DNA of 64,000 nt from Flavobacterium hiemivividum (GTDB lineage Bacteria > Bacteroidota > Bacteroidia > Flavobacteriales > Flavobacteriaceae): assembly GCF_004349145.1 (NCBI RefSeq), contig NZ_SMFO01000001.1, forward strand, positions 124,001 to 188,000, in the 5' to 3' direction. How positions within the stretch are numbered: the stretch's first letter is position 1; each line of letters begins with the position of its first letter. Shown piece after piece: positions 28,144 to 37,298 of the stretch. Under the pieces are notes generated by a model. The model was not told the DNA's origin. It saw only the letters and a list, made by a program, of their open reading frames with translations, and did not search any database. Made by a program: the position numbers and the translations under genes.

Positions 28144-29814
28144 TTATAATGTAGCTCTACCTTCTCTACGTCTTTTTAGAAAAGCAAAGTAGACTAACGA
28201 ACTGATAAACATAAACAGAGCCAATAACAATAATCTCGCTAAGTTTAAATATAGGATTTTATCTTGTAATTGTTCAATTACAACCGGATCAGTCGCTAAT
28301 GCAATTTGATCTCTAATTCCAGCATGCATTACCATTTTAATTATCGAACCATTATCTAATACCCATCCATTTCCAGCGACTAAGCTAGAAATATTTCCAG
28401 ACCAATCATTCCCTAAAGGTTTAAAAACAGAGCCTAAGAAAATGATAATCAGCAATACCGGAGTTATAAACTTAATAATAAATTTATAAATATTAGGCAC
28501 TTTTATATCAGAACCGCTTGTAATTTCTCTCCATCCCTTGTCCATTCCAAAAACCCAAGAAAACAATATTGTTTCCAGCATCGCAAAAACAACTAAACTT
28601 ACCGTTCCGGCCCAATAATCATATTCATCAAATACGCCTTCTTTGAAGAAAATTACCGTTGGTAAACCTAAAATTAAAATCATTGCTCCAAAAGACCAAG
28701 CTCCTTTATTTTTAGACCAACCAAACTCATCTCTCATGAATCCCATCCACGGTGTCCCCATAGCTAATGACGAAGTAATACCGGCGAAAAACAATAATCC
28801 AAACCAGCAAACACCCGCTACAACAGCTAAAGTAGGTCCCCATTGCTGGAATAAATAAGGCATTGTTTGAAATGCCATACCAAAACCTGCATTTTCAATA
28901 ACCCAATCCAAACCTAAATATCCTGCAGCAATAGGAATTACAATTAAACTTCCTAAAACTACTTCTACAAATTCATTCATGAATCCGGCCGAAACTGCAT
29001 TTAATGCGATATCATCTTTAGAATCGATATAAGCGGCATAACAATGAATTGTTCCCATGCCCACAGATAACGTAAAGAAAATTTGACCGGCAGCTGCCAT
29101 CCAAACCTTTAGATCCAGTATCGAATCGTATTGTGGTGTCCAAAGGAAATTTAAACCATCCCAGGCATTTGCATCAGGGAAAATATCAGAAGCTCCAGAA
29201 GTACCAAGAGTTAATCCTCTTACTGCCAATACAACTCCAAAAAGAATTAATAAAGGCATACCCACTTTTGCCACTTTTTCAATTCCTTTAATTCCTTTTG
29301 ATAAGATGAACGTATTCAACAACAAACAGATAATATAAAAAATAACGGCTTCATAAGGCAAACCTGTAGTAGATTTTGAAATATCAGTATAAGAATCAAA
29401 GAATCCCGCGACATTAGCTTGACTCATTCCGTCGAATGTACCCATTAAGGTATGATAAACATAGGACATCGTCCACGATTCAATATAACAATAATATGCA
29501 GCTATCGCAATATTGGTAAAAATACCAAATACACCAATGTATTTCAGTAATCGACCTTTTACCATTGAATCTAAAATATATGGAGTACTGTGATTCCCAA
29601 ATTTACCTCCATATCTTCCTGAAGACCATTCGATAAACAACAACGGAATTCCCATAACGAGGAAACAAACTAAATAAGGGATAATGAAAGCTCCACCACC
29701 GTTTTCTACGGCCTGTACTGGGAATCTAAGAAAGTTACCTAAACCAACAGCATTCCCCGCCATGGCTAGTATGAGTCCAACTCGTGAACCCCATGAATCA
29801 ACTTTTACTGACAT
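28144..29814 (-). CDS. Sodium-dependent transporter, NSS (SNF) family
   Basis: An inner-membrane sodium symporter, 556 residues with about 12 hydrophobic segments. The family signature is clear at the N-terminus (GNAVGLGNFLRFPVQAVENG), where TM1 binds sodium and substrate, and is followed by GGGAFIIPYL. Substrates in this family include amino acids; the exact one cannot be told. It is followed immediately by a 54-residue membrane protein, as in MetP/MetS pairs, which makes methionine, alanine or another amino acid plausible. Confidence 0.93.
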   Translation of the reverse strand: MSVKVDSWGSRVGLILAMAGNAVGLGNFLRFPVQAVENGGGAFIIPYLVCFLVMGIPLLFIEWSSGRYGGKFGNHSTPYILDSMVKGRLLKYIGVFGIFTNIAIAAYYCYIESWTMSYVYHTLMGTFDGMSQANVAGFFDSYTDISKSTTGLPYEAVIFYIICLLLNTFILSKGIKGIEKVAKVGMPLLILFGVVLAVRGLTLGTSGASDIFPDANAWDGLNFLWTPQYDSILDLKVWMAAAGQIFFTLSVGMGTIHCYAAYIDSKDDIALNAVSAGFMNEFVEVVLGSLIVIPIAAGYLGLDWVIENAGFGMAFQTMPYLFQQWGPTLAVVAGVCWFGLLFFAGITSSLAMGTPWMGFMRDEFGWSKNKGAWSFGAMILILGLPTVIFFKEGVFDEYDYWAGTVSLVVFAMLETILFSWVFGMDKGWREITSGSDIKVPNIYKFIIKFITPVLLIIIFLGSVFKPLGNDWSGNISSLVAGNGWVLDNGSIIKMVMHAGIRDQIALATDPVVIEQLQDKILYLNLARLLLLALFMFISSLVYFAFLKRRREGRATL

Positions 29815-29895
29815 ATAAATGTATTAATGTGATTCTTCAAAGATAATAAAACAATCTAAAAATCAATAAAATGTAAAAAAAATGTAAAATGAAAG

Positions 29896-30135
29896 TTAAA
29901 GATCAAAAACAGAAGTTCGCTTAGCACGTATCAAATCCTTCAATCTAAGCCAGAAAGCCAATGTTAAATACACACCAAACCACAAGCCCACCGTAACAAA
30001 AGAAATATAAATAAAGAACAATCGCACGCTCGTTACTCGCATTCCTAATTTGTCTGCCAGACGCGATGAAACATGAAATCCGTACTTTTCAAAAAAGTAT
30101 TTAAGCTTTATTACCGCTGGAACACTTTGAGCCAT
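29896..30135 (-). CDS. PspC-domain small membrane protein
   Basis: A 79-residue protein with the PspC pattern: an N-terminal stretch, then RLADKLGMRVTSVRLFFIY, then one or two hydrophobic segments (about 38-63). PspC domains occur in phage-shock stress proteins and in many Bacteroidota small proteins. It lacks the usual leading GVCGGLA-type motif, so it is a divergent member. The neighbours do not include pspA. Confidence 0.65.
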   Translation of the reverse strand: MAQSVPAVIKLKYFFEKYGFHVSSRLADKLGMRVTSVRLFFIYISFVTVGLWFGVYLTLAFWLRLKDLIRAKRTSVFDL

Positions 30136-30207
30136 TTTATTATTGTTTACTATTCTATTTTACAAAAATACACTTTTATTATTTCTCGAAAATAAATAAG
30201 TAAGGAA

Positions 30208-31479
30208 TCAATGACACTTCATTAATTCCATTCCTATTGCACAATCCAAACATTTACTTTTAGCGCAGTACTCATTCTTAAGTTGGAGCATCGCTTGCGA
30301 TTCAAAAGCATTTAACGACTTCACACCAAAACTCCCAAATTTATCTATAATCGCATTTTTCTCGGGCGCGACCTCATTTAACAACTGAATAAAATCTTCT
30401 GCACGCTCAATTCCCCTACTTTTGGCGTAAGCAAATTGAATTGGAATCAAAGTATTTATTACAATCAAATCTATAAAAGACTTCGACAACATTTTTTTCT
30501 TCTTTGGACTTTGCTTATCAAATTGATAATGGTCAAGCCAATAAGTAGAGGCCGAAACCTGAAAAAGAGCATATATCGTCTCAAGTGAAGTTATCTCAGA
30601 AATTTGAGAAAATAGGTTTTGGTTGTGATGATACAAATTTGCTAATTGTGACAGACGAATTGTAGGAAAATTATCAGGGCGGTGTTTAAAAAACTGAACT
30701 GGATTACAATTACCTTTCTCTATTTGGTATTTATGTAACAAATAGTAATACCTAAATTTTAAATCTTTAAAATAATTATCTTCTTTTTCATCATCTAATA
30801 ATCCGGCGCCGCCAAGAAGTAAGCTTTCCATATTTTCGACTTCAAAACTTTCTTTTCTAATAATTGAAAACGGAATAGAACTCGCTATTTTTAGAAAAAT
30901 TTCTCCGTTTGTATTCAATCCGAAGTTTTTTGCAAGCAAGCAAAACAATACCGCCTCCCAATCATTATCGGTCTGTTCTAACAACTCATAAATAGCTGTA
31001 GACTTCCTTTCTAATCGCTCAAAAAACAAGCGCTCTTGCCAATTTTTCAAAACAAAAGGAGAGATATAAGCTAACTGCTTTTCACAGAAAATCCAAGCTT
31101 TTGGAGACATCAATGACTGATAATTAGCTACTGTATCCTTATCGACATACTTCCTGAGTTCCAAGACAGGAATCTCAGTATTATTTTTTCTGTAAATTTC
31201 GGTGTCGTGTTCCCAGACTACATGAAGGATTACATTTTCATAGGCCACATCTCTTTCATGATGATGCACATACCAGTCTGAAGATTTAAGATGAATTTCA
31301 ACATTTCCAGCCCACATTTGGTCGTCAATCGTGATTTTAGCATTGAAAAAATCAGGCCCAGCCAATTCCAAATATTCTCCAACATTGACGATGATAATTT
31401 CTTCCTCATTTGAAGTTTTCAAATTTAAGGTATCGAATTTCTTGAATTTCCAAAGATAATGTAGAAAGTCTTCTTTCAT
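30208..31479 (-). CDS. DUF2851 family protein
   Basis: A 423-residue protein matching the DUF2851 type, found mostly in Bacteroidota. The start MKEDFLHYLWKFKKFD and the block AGNVEIHLKSSDW are characteristic. It ends in a cysteine cluster (CAKSKCLDCAIGMELMKC) that may bind metal. It has no signal peptide. The role is unknown. It is followed 72 nt later by the PspC-like gene. Confidence 0.88.
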   Translation of the reverse strand: MKEDFLHYLWKFKKFDTLNLKTSNEEEIIIVNVGEYLELAGPDFFNAKITIDDQMWAGNVEIHLKSSDWYVHHHERDVAYENVILHVVWEHDTEIYRKNNTEIPVLELRKYVDKDTVANYQSLMSPKAWIFCEKQLAYISPFVLKNWQERLFFERLERKSTAIYELLEQTDNDWEAVLFCLLAKNFGLNTNGEIFLKIASSIPFSIIRKESFEVENMESLLLGGAGLLDDEKEDNYFKDLKFRYYYLLHKYQIEKGNCNPVQFFKHRPDNFPTIRLSQLANLYHHNQNLFSQISEITSLETIYALFQVSASTYWLDHYQFDKQSPKKKKMLSKSFIDLIVINTLIPIQFAYAKSRGIERAEDFIQLLNEVAPEKNAIIDKFGSFGVKSLNAFESQAMLQLKNEYCAKSKCLDCAIGMELMKCH

Positions 31480-31553
31480 CGTAACGCCTTGTAGTTAAGA
31501 CACTAATGTAATGAAAAAACAAACAGCTTGTACTTTTAAATAAATATAGAAAG

Positions 31554-32036
31554 TTATCTCAGCATATATAATTTGGCGCAAGCCCTAGCATCTGATAAAG
31601 CTTCATGATGATTCAATTGAATTTTCATTGCGCTACAGCAATCACTAAGCTTTGTTGGTTTTAAGCCTTTGGCTTTGTAGATTTTCACGGTACATTCCCA
31701 ACGGGGCGATAAATTCAAGTCCTCGTAGTTTAATCCATACAACGCCATTGACTTCGCTAATACATTCCTGTCAAAACTTTCATTGTGCGCGACGACAACT
31801 CTATTCTGAAGTCTTCTTTGAATTTCAGGAAATACTTGTACAAATGATTTTGAGTTCATCGTATCCCTTGGATAAATCCCATGTACTTTAATTGTAAAAG
31901 GATTATACAGATTATTAGGCGGTTTTATCAAACTGACAAATTCATCTACGATTATCCCATTTTCTACCGTCACAATTCCCACTGAACAAGGGTGAAATGC
32001 AGTTGCTGTTTCAAAATCTATTGCTGTAAAAGTCAT
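31554..32036 (-). CDS. 3'-5' exonuclease, DEDDh family (DnaQ-like)
   Basis: A 160-residue exonuclease domain. Catalytic residues are visible: D7 and E9 (AIDFETAT), D89 (HNESFDRNVL), H143/H144 and D149 (HHEALSDARA). This is the full DEDDh set. It is a stand-alone domain, not a polymerase III epsilon fusion. Single DnaQ-like domains act in DNA or RNA trimming or as proofreading factors; which applies is unknown. Confidence 0.9.
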   Translation of the reverse strand: MTFTAIDFETATAFHPCSVGIVTVENGIIVDEFVSLIKPPNNLYNPFTIKVHGIYPRDTMNSKSFVQVFPEIQRRLQNRVVVAHNESFDRNVLAKSMALYGLNYEDLNLSPRWECTVKIYKAKGLKPTKLSDCCSAMKIQLNHHEALSDARACAKLYMLR

Positions 32037-32145
32037 TATTGAAGTTAGAGGTTAGAGGTTTGAAGTGAGGTAAAAAGCCATAAATCAAAATAGAACCACA
32101 ATAAAATTTGCGTTTACTAATTTAATTTATGGCAAAAAAAAAATC

Positions 32146-33507
32146 TTATTTTATCGAACCAATGATATCATATTTTGTAATAATATGGTGTTTTCCATTT
32201 CCTAAATCAATTAACACAGCAGCGTTTTCTCTGGTGAATAACTTAGAAACTTCTTCAATTGTTGTTCCCAGTTGTACGATTGGGTAAGCCGCTCCCATGA
32301 TTTCGCGAATGGGTCTTTCGGCGGAGTTTTTATCTTGCACATAACTTTGAAACAAGTCAGATTCATCCAAAGAACCTACAAAACCTGTAATATCAATTAC
32401 TGGTATTTGCGAGATTTTATATTTACGCATTCTTTCGATGGCATGCGAAACTAATTCTTCTGTTCGAGCTACAATTAAAGGCTTGTCAATATGATCTTTA
32501 ATTACATCTTCGGCTTTTTTAATTTCTACTTCTAGAAAACCACGTTCGCGCATCCAGTCATCATTAAACATCTTCCCTACATAACGGCTTCCTGAATCAT
32601 GAAATAAAACAACAACGACATCTTCTGGTTTGAAATGTTCTTTTAATTGCAACAATCCTTTGATAGCTGCGCCAGCAGAATTCCCAACGAAAATCCCTTC
32701 TTCAAGTGCAATTTTTCGAGTATATACTGCAGCGTCTTTATCAGTAACTTTAGTAAAACCATCAATCAAAGAAAAATCTACATTCAATGGCAATATATCT
32801 TCTCCAATTCCTTCTGTTATATAGGAATAAATTTCGTTTTCATCGAAAATTCCTGTTTCATGGTATTTTTTAAATACGGAACCATAGGTATCAATTCCCC
32901 AGATCTTAATATTAGGATTCTTTTCTTTCAGGTATTTTCCAACACCAGAGATCGTTCCTCCTGTACCAACACCAGATACAAAATGAGTAATTCTACCTTC
33001 CGTTTGCTCCCAAATTTCTGGTCCCGTTTGCTCGTAATGTGCCAAAGCATTTGACGGATTATCGTATTGATTTACATACCAAGAATTTGGAGTTTCCTCG
33101 GCTAACCTTTTCGATACCGAATAATACGAACGCGGATCAGTAGGTTCCACATCAGTAGGACAAACCACAACTTTTGCACCTACCGCACGAAGGATATCCA
33201 TCTTTTCTTTGGATTGCTTATCTGAAATTACACAGATTAATTTGTATCCTTTGATAATAGCTACTAAGGCTAATCCCATTCCCGTATTTCCTGAAGTTCC
33301 TTCAATAATAGTTCCTCCCGGTTTTAGTCTTCCATCAGCCTCAGCATCTTGAATCATTTTTACAGCCATTCTGTCTTTTACAGAATTACCGGGATTAAAA
33401 GTCTCTACTTTGGCAAGTACTAATGCATCAATACCTTCAGTGACCTTATTTAATTTTACTAAAGGCGTATCTCCTATCGTACCTAATATGTTTTCTGCGT
33501 ATTGCAT
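32146..33507 (-). CDS. Cystathionine beta-synthase (PLP enzyme plus CBS domains)
   Basis: A PLP-dependent enzyme that condenses serine and homocysteine to cystathionine, or acts as a cysteine-synthase-type enzyme, 453 residues. The PLP lysine is K44 (NSVKDRMAV) and the phosphate-binding loop is SGNTGM (72-77). A tandem pair of CBS domains, about residues 325-453, forms the C-terminus. The frame is open 30 codons further upstream, but a TATCTTTG -7 box at 33550-33557 lies inside that extension, so the ATG at 33505-33507 is chosen. The substrate choice between cystathionine and cysteine synthesis is inferred only from the CBS domains. Confidence 0.9.
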   Translation of the reverse strand: MQYAENILGTIGDTPLVKLNKVTEGIDALVLAKVETFNPGNSVKDRMAVKMIQDAEADGRLKPGGTIIEGTSGNTGMGLALVAIIKGYKLICVISDKQSKEKMDILRAVGAKVVVCPTDVEPTDPRSYYSVSKRLAEETPNSWYVNQYDNPSNALAHYEQTGPEIWEQTEGRITHFVSGVGTGGTISGVGKYLKEKNPNIKIWGIDTYGSVFKKYHETGIFDENEIYSYITEGIGEDILPLNVDFSLIDGFTKVTDKDAAVYTRKIALEEGIFVGNSAGAAIKGLLQLKEHFKPEDVVVVLFHDSGSRYVGKMFNDDWMRERGFLEVEIKKAEDVIKDHIDKPLIVARTEELVSHAIERMRKYKISQIPVIDITGFVGSLDESDLFQSYVQDKNSAERPIREIMGAAYPIVQLGTTIEEVSKLFTRENAAVLIDLGNGKHHIITKYDIIGSIK

Positions 33508-33549
33508 TGAATTGTATTTTAAAAAATGTGATTTGTTATAAAACTTTTG

Positions 33550-33557
33550 CAAAGATA
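33550..33557 (-). promoter_or_regulatory. Putative promoter of the cystathionine beta-synthase gene, -7 TATCTTTG
   Basis: The minus strand reads TATCTTTG, an exact TAnnTTTG match, 42 nt before the chosen start. It lies inside the longest reading frame and so argues against the upstream start. Confidence 0.6.
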
Positions 33558-33694
33558 GTATTTTGTTAGAAAACATTTCGCTGTTGCAAAATTGCATTCG
33601 TGATTACCTCTTTTCTTTGCTTTTTCGAAAAAAAAAATCAGTGACTTCCATTTTGCCCCTTTTATAGCAGCGAAAAAGGTAAAAACGAAAATGC

Positions 33695-35632
33695 TTAATT
33701 AAAGAAGTTCCAGATTAGTCCAAAACGGATCATAAAATCACGGTAAGGATTATTAGGTGCAGCATAAAAATTATTCCCCGTTAAAGACGAATTAAAATGT
33801 TCTGCTTTTACATAAATTCGAGTTCTTTGAATACGTGCATTAACAAAAAAATCAAGGTTTGGATAATTTCCAATTTCCTTCTTGTTCTGCACAAAGAACT
33901 CCCCGATTACCGGATTGTAATCATTTGCAAAATAGTTTGAAAAATAATTTAATGTAATCCCTGTTTGCAAAAACAAGGCCTTTTTAAACAAATAATTAGT
34001 GTAATAAATCGTGTTTCTCGTTACAATTTCAGGTACATTTAGAATGGCATCCTGTTGATCTGTTTTTTGATATAAAAGGGTGTTATCAAGCGCAAATCTT
34101 CCAAATTTTATTTCCTTGCTCAATTTAACCGAAACATAATTGATGGTATTCCCATATTGATTTGGACTTACGATTTGTTGACTGTCATCTGTGGCAATAT
34201 TCTCAAAATACAGATGGTCGTTTAGTGTCGTAAACTGTACAGAAGCTTCTACCCAAGGAGTCATAGCATCTGCTGTAATGGAGTTTATTTTTTCGTTTTT
34301 AAAATCATTAGACCAGTTGTAGTTTACATAACTACTTTGATAGAGATTATAATTGTCATTTGGTAATTTATTCAAGTTTTGATATCCAAAAGTGAATTGG
34401 TAATCCTCATTCAAATTATAATTTAATTTAGCTTCTAAATTAGATAACGACTGATTTGTAACAGATCTTGAATACAAGAATTTCCCATTCCAATTCTTTT
34501 TTTGGTATTCATACTGACCTCCAGCACTGTTGATGTTTCTACTCAATGTGGCTGGAATGGTTTTGTCGTCTCTTATTAATATTTGGTTATAATAATAATT
34601 ACTTCGGAAATCATCTGCAAAAAACTGGAACTTCCCTAGCGTCGTGTTTTCATAGATCAAACCTGCTTTGTTGTACATCTTATTATAATGCGTTTGATCA
34701 TTAATCCCACGTGTCACATAGGAATCCCCAAATCTATAGACTAATCGCGATCCTACAGTTGATGGCACCGTTGCCTGATTGTACTCAAAGAATTTGTTCT
34801 CATAATTAAACTGATGACTTACGTACAAATTATTATCGCCCTTAGTACTATTTACTCTAAAAAAGTGATCCACGAATATCCTTTTCCCTTTTAGAAAAGA
34901 TTTCGCATCTGTAAAATAAACTTCGAGCCTTTGCCTGTTATCATACCTTGCATCCTCTTCTTCGAAATCGCTGATTGTTGTAATTCCGCCATTTTCCTCA
35001 TTTAAAATGTCCTGATAAGTATAATGTGCATTGGCAAAATAACGTTTATTTAAGGTATTATAACTTGTAGTAAATCTAAAATTTCCCGTGCTTGACAACT
35101 GGTTTATATACTTCCCCTCAGAGCGCAAGCCTTTATAAGCAATAGAAAAGTTAAGCCTTGGTGAAGTATTCAGTGTAAAAAAAGCATCTAGTGATTGTCC
35201 TTTTTGCATCACTGATTTAAAATATAACTCGGTCACCGGAGTCGCCACCGAACTGTATTTTATATCGTTTGCTTCGAGAAAGTTGAAATGCTTGGCTTTA
35301 AAACCAAATTCTGGATAGGGAGAAAACTCCGTCAAACTATATTGAAGCGTGTTATATGTTTGCCCCTCATTAGAGAACTGCAAGAGTCCGAAAATATCTA
35401 TACGTAAATAGTTGTGACTGTATTCTTTTTGAATGGTAAGCGCTGTATCAATGTAGGTGGTATCGCGTTCTAAAGAAATAAACCGATACTGATCTACTGT
35501 GGCTACTTTTACAGAATCAGCACTACTAGGTCTATTCGACAACTCTGTTTTTGGAACATCTTCTCTTGAGTTAATTTGAGAAAATAGGATTGTGGGTAAT
35601 ACTATAAAATATAAAGAAAAGAGTATTCTCAT
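33695..35632 (-). CDS. Putative outer-membrane porin (Porin_10 type)
   Basis: A 645-residue outer-membrane protein with an N-terminal signal peptide (about residues 1-19, ending LFSQ) and a long run of alternating aromatic and polar residues typical of a beta barrel. The final residues (LIWNFFN) end in an aromatic-rich strand. It resembles the Bacteroidota putative porin family Porin_10. The substrate is unknown. It is on the minus strand, downstream of the first SusD gene and separated from it by a terminator, so it is not part of that operon. Confidence 0.8.
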   Translation of the reverse strand: MRILFSLYFIVLPTILFSQINSREDVPKTELSNRPSSADSVKVATVDQYRFISLERDTTYIDTALTIQKEYSHNYLRIDIFGLLQFSNEGQTYNTLQYSLTEFSPYPEFGFKAKHFNFLEANDIKYSSVATPVTELYFKSVMQKGQSLDAFFTLNTSPRLNFSIAYKGLRSEGKYINQLSSTGNFRFTTSYNTLNKRYFANAHYTYQDILNEENGGITTISDFEEEDARYDNRQRLEVYFTDAKSFLKGKRIFVDHFFRVNSTKGDNNLYVSHQFNYENKFFEYNQATVPSTVGSRLVYRFGDSYVTRGINDQTHYNKMYNKAGLIYENTTLGKFQFFADDFRSNYYYNQILIRDDKTIPATLSRNINSAGGQYEYQKKNWNGKFLYSRSVTNQSLSNLEAKLNYNLNEDYQFTFGYQNLNKLPNDNYNLYQSSYVNYNWSNDFKNEKINSITADAMTPWVEASVQFTTLNDHLYFENIATDDSQQIVSPNQYGNTINYVSVKLSKEIKFGRFALDNTLLYQKTDQQDAILNVPEIVTRNTIYYTNYLFKKALFLQTGITLNYFSNYFANDYNPVIGEFFVQNKKEIGNYPNLDFFVNARIQRTRIYVKAEHFNSSLTGNNFYAAPNNPYRDFMIRFGLIWNFFN

Positions 35633-35787
35633 TTGAAGGATATATTGTTAGGATATAATTTTTTAACTGCCAATCGAGCAAAGGTAAATTATAATCGTCA
35701 TATAATAAAAAATTGATTTGTTATTTAAATATACTAACCAACATCGACCATTTTACAAAAACAACGTATGTACCTAAATCCATATTC

Positions 35788-35830
35788 AAAAAAAAAAAAA
35801 AAAAACCGAGTTAGGCAAATGCCTACTCGG
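35788..35830 (-). terminator. Terminator of the first SusCD operon, with an 18-residue A tract
   Basis: CCGAG-T-T-AGGC (35806-35815) pairs with GCCTACTCGG (35821-35830), with one bulged base. It is followed on the minus strand by an uninterrupted run of 18 U (A18 on the plus strand at 35788-35805). Confidence 0.85.
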
Positions 35831-35855
35831 TTTTAATAATAATAAAAATAATTAA

Positions 35856-37286
35856 TTATCTATTTGCATTAATTGACTCCTCAATTAAATCATTTGCATC
35901 AATTTCAGCTTGAGGGATTTTCAAAAAGAATTTCTTGTCATCTGCAGTTAAATTAGCAGCTGCTTTAATTCTATGATTACCTGTTCTGGTAATTCCTCTT
36001 CTCAAACGTTTTGCGTCAAACCACTCTACACCAACTTCAGCATAAAGCTCTTTTCTTCTTTCTACAAGAATTTCTTCCAGCAATGCAGGACCAGTATTTG
36101 TTGACCTAATTGCATTAACATCTCTGTTTTTTTGCAATGTATATAGTAAGTCATGAGCTTGTAGATCCTTAGTTTGTCTTTGTAGTGCTTCTGCTTCAAT
36201 CAGAATCATTTCTGAACTACGAATAATAGGATGATCGGCGTCGAAAGTAAATTTAAATTTACTTGTAATCCAATATCTAAAATCAGTAACAGGTAAAGTA
36301 GCACTTCTTAATTGAAATAATCTACGTACATCAGTTGCTGAAAATAAACTTGCAAAATCTACATTGATATGGGTTGAAGTATAAGAAGTTGTTGTAAAAT
36401 CTGTTCCAACATGTGGAAAACCCCAGTAATAATTAGACTGATCAGATGATTGAGCACTACCCCAAATCCACTCCACATTTGAGTAATCATTGAAACCAGC
36501 TCTATATCCAGCTGCATTCAAAACAGCTGCAGTATTCCCTCCATAAGCAGCTTTAGCAGCAGCTTCGGCACCAGGCCAGTTGCCCATTACCTGATACACT
36601 TGAGCCAAGATTCCATTTGCTACATTTTTATTAATGTACGATTTTCCTAATCGTGATGAATTTAGTCCATCTACAGCTTTAGTTAAATCATCGACAATTA
36701 AGTCATAAACTTCCTTTACTGTTGACATTCCATTCCCAGTTGTTGACAAACTTTTGTAAATAGGCGGTGCTGGAAAGTTTTGATCAAACGAATAAGTAGG
36801 AGCAAATTCCATCACTAATTGATGATAGAAAAATCCTCTTAAAGCGTAACCATATGCCATCAATTCTTTTTTATCAGCATCTGCCAATACAGTACTAGCT
36901 TCAACACCATTGATCAATGCGTTAGCCTGATTAATCATGTAAAAACAGTAATTCCATGTAAATGAAGTTCTCCTGTATGTAGGTTCACGATTGTCGTTTG
37001 CATAATCAAACCCAAACCAATTATTAGCTTGGATGATATCATTCCCTTTTACCGTACGTGCAAAGAAAATTGAATTAAGACCTGCTGAATCTACATTGGT
37101 ATACTGTCCTCTAAAATTACGCATTATCCCTGAAATAAAAGCTTCAACACCCGCACGAGAAGAAAACACAACTGGTTCAGAAACACCGTCAGTAGGCTTA
37201 GGTTCGTTAAGGAAATCCTCACTACAGCTAGCCAGTATAATTACTGCCATAAAGGCAACTAAAATTTTTGAAAAAATTGCTTTCAT
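35856..37286 (-). CDS. SusD/RagB family outer-membrane lipoprotein (pair 1)
   Basis: A surface lipoprotein that captures nutrient for its SusC partner, 476 residues. The signal peptide ends in the lipobox LAS-C21. The SusD-like region includes AYALRGFFYHQLVMEFAPTY and the C-terminal block LVERRKELYAEVGVEWFDAKR typical of RagB/SusD. The substrate cannot be read from it. It lies 12 nt after the SusC partner and ends at a terminator. Confidence 0.93.
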   Translation of the reverse strand: MKAIFSKILVAFMAVIILASCSEDFLNEPKPTDGVSEPVVFSSRAGVEAFISGIMRNFRGQYTNVDSAGLNSIFFARTVKGNDIIQANNWFGFDYANDNREPTYRRTSFTWNYCFYMINQANALINGVEASTVLADADKKELMAYGYALRGFFYHQLVMEFAPTYSFDQNFPAPPIYKSLSTTGNGMSTVKEVYDLIVDDLTKAVDGLNSSRLGKSYINKNVANGILAQVYQVMGNWPGAEAAAKAAYGGNTAAVLNAAGYRAGFNDYSNVEWIWGSAQSSDQSNYYWGFPHVGTDFTTTSYTSTHINVDFASLFSATDVRRLFQLRSATLPVTDFRYWITSKFKFTFDADHPIIRSSEMILIEAEALQRQTKDLQAHDLLYTLQKNRDVNAIRSTNTGPALLEEILVERRKELYAEVGVEWFDAKRLRRGITRTGNHRIKAAANLTADDKKFFLKIPQAEIDANDLIEESINANR

Positions 37287-37298
37287 AAATATTTGTTA

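Noticed and set aside
32041..32075. Short GTTAGAG-type tandem repeats after the exonuclease start
   Set aside because: Only two to three imperfect units of a few bases; too little to call a repeat element.
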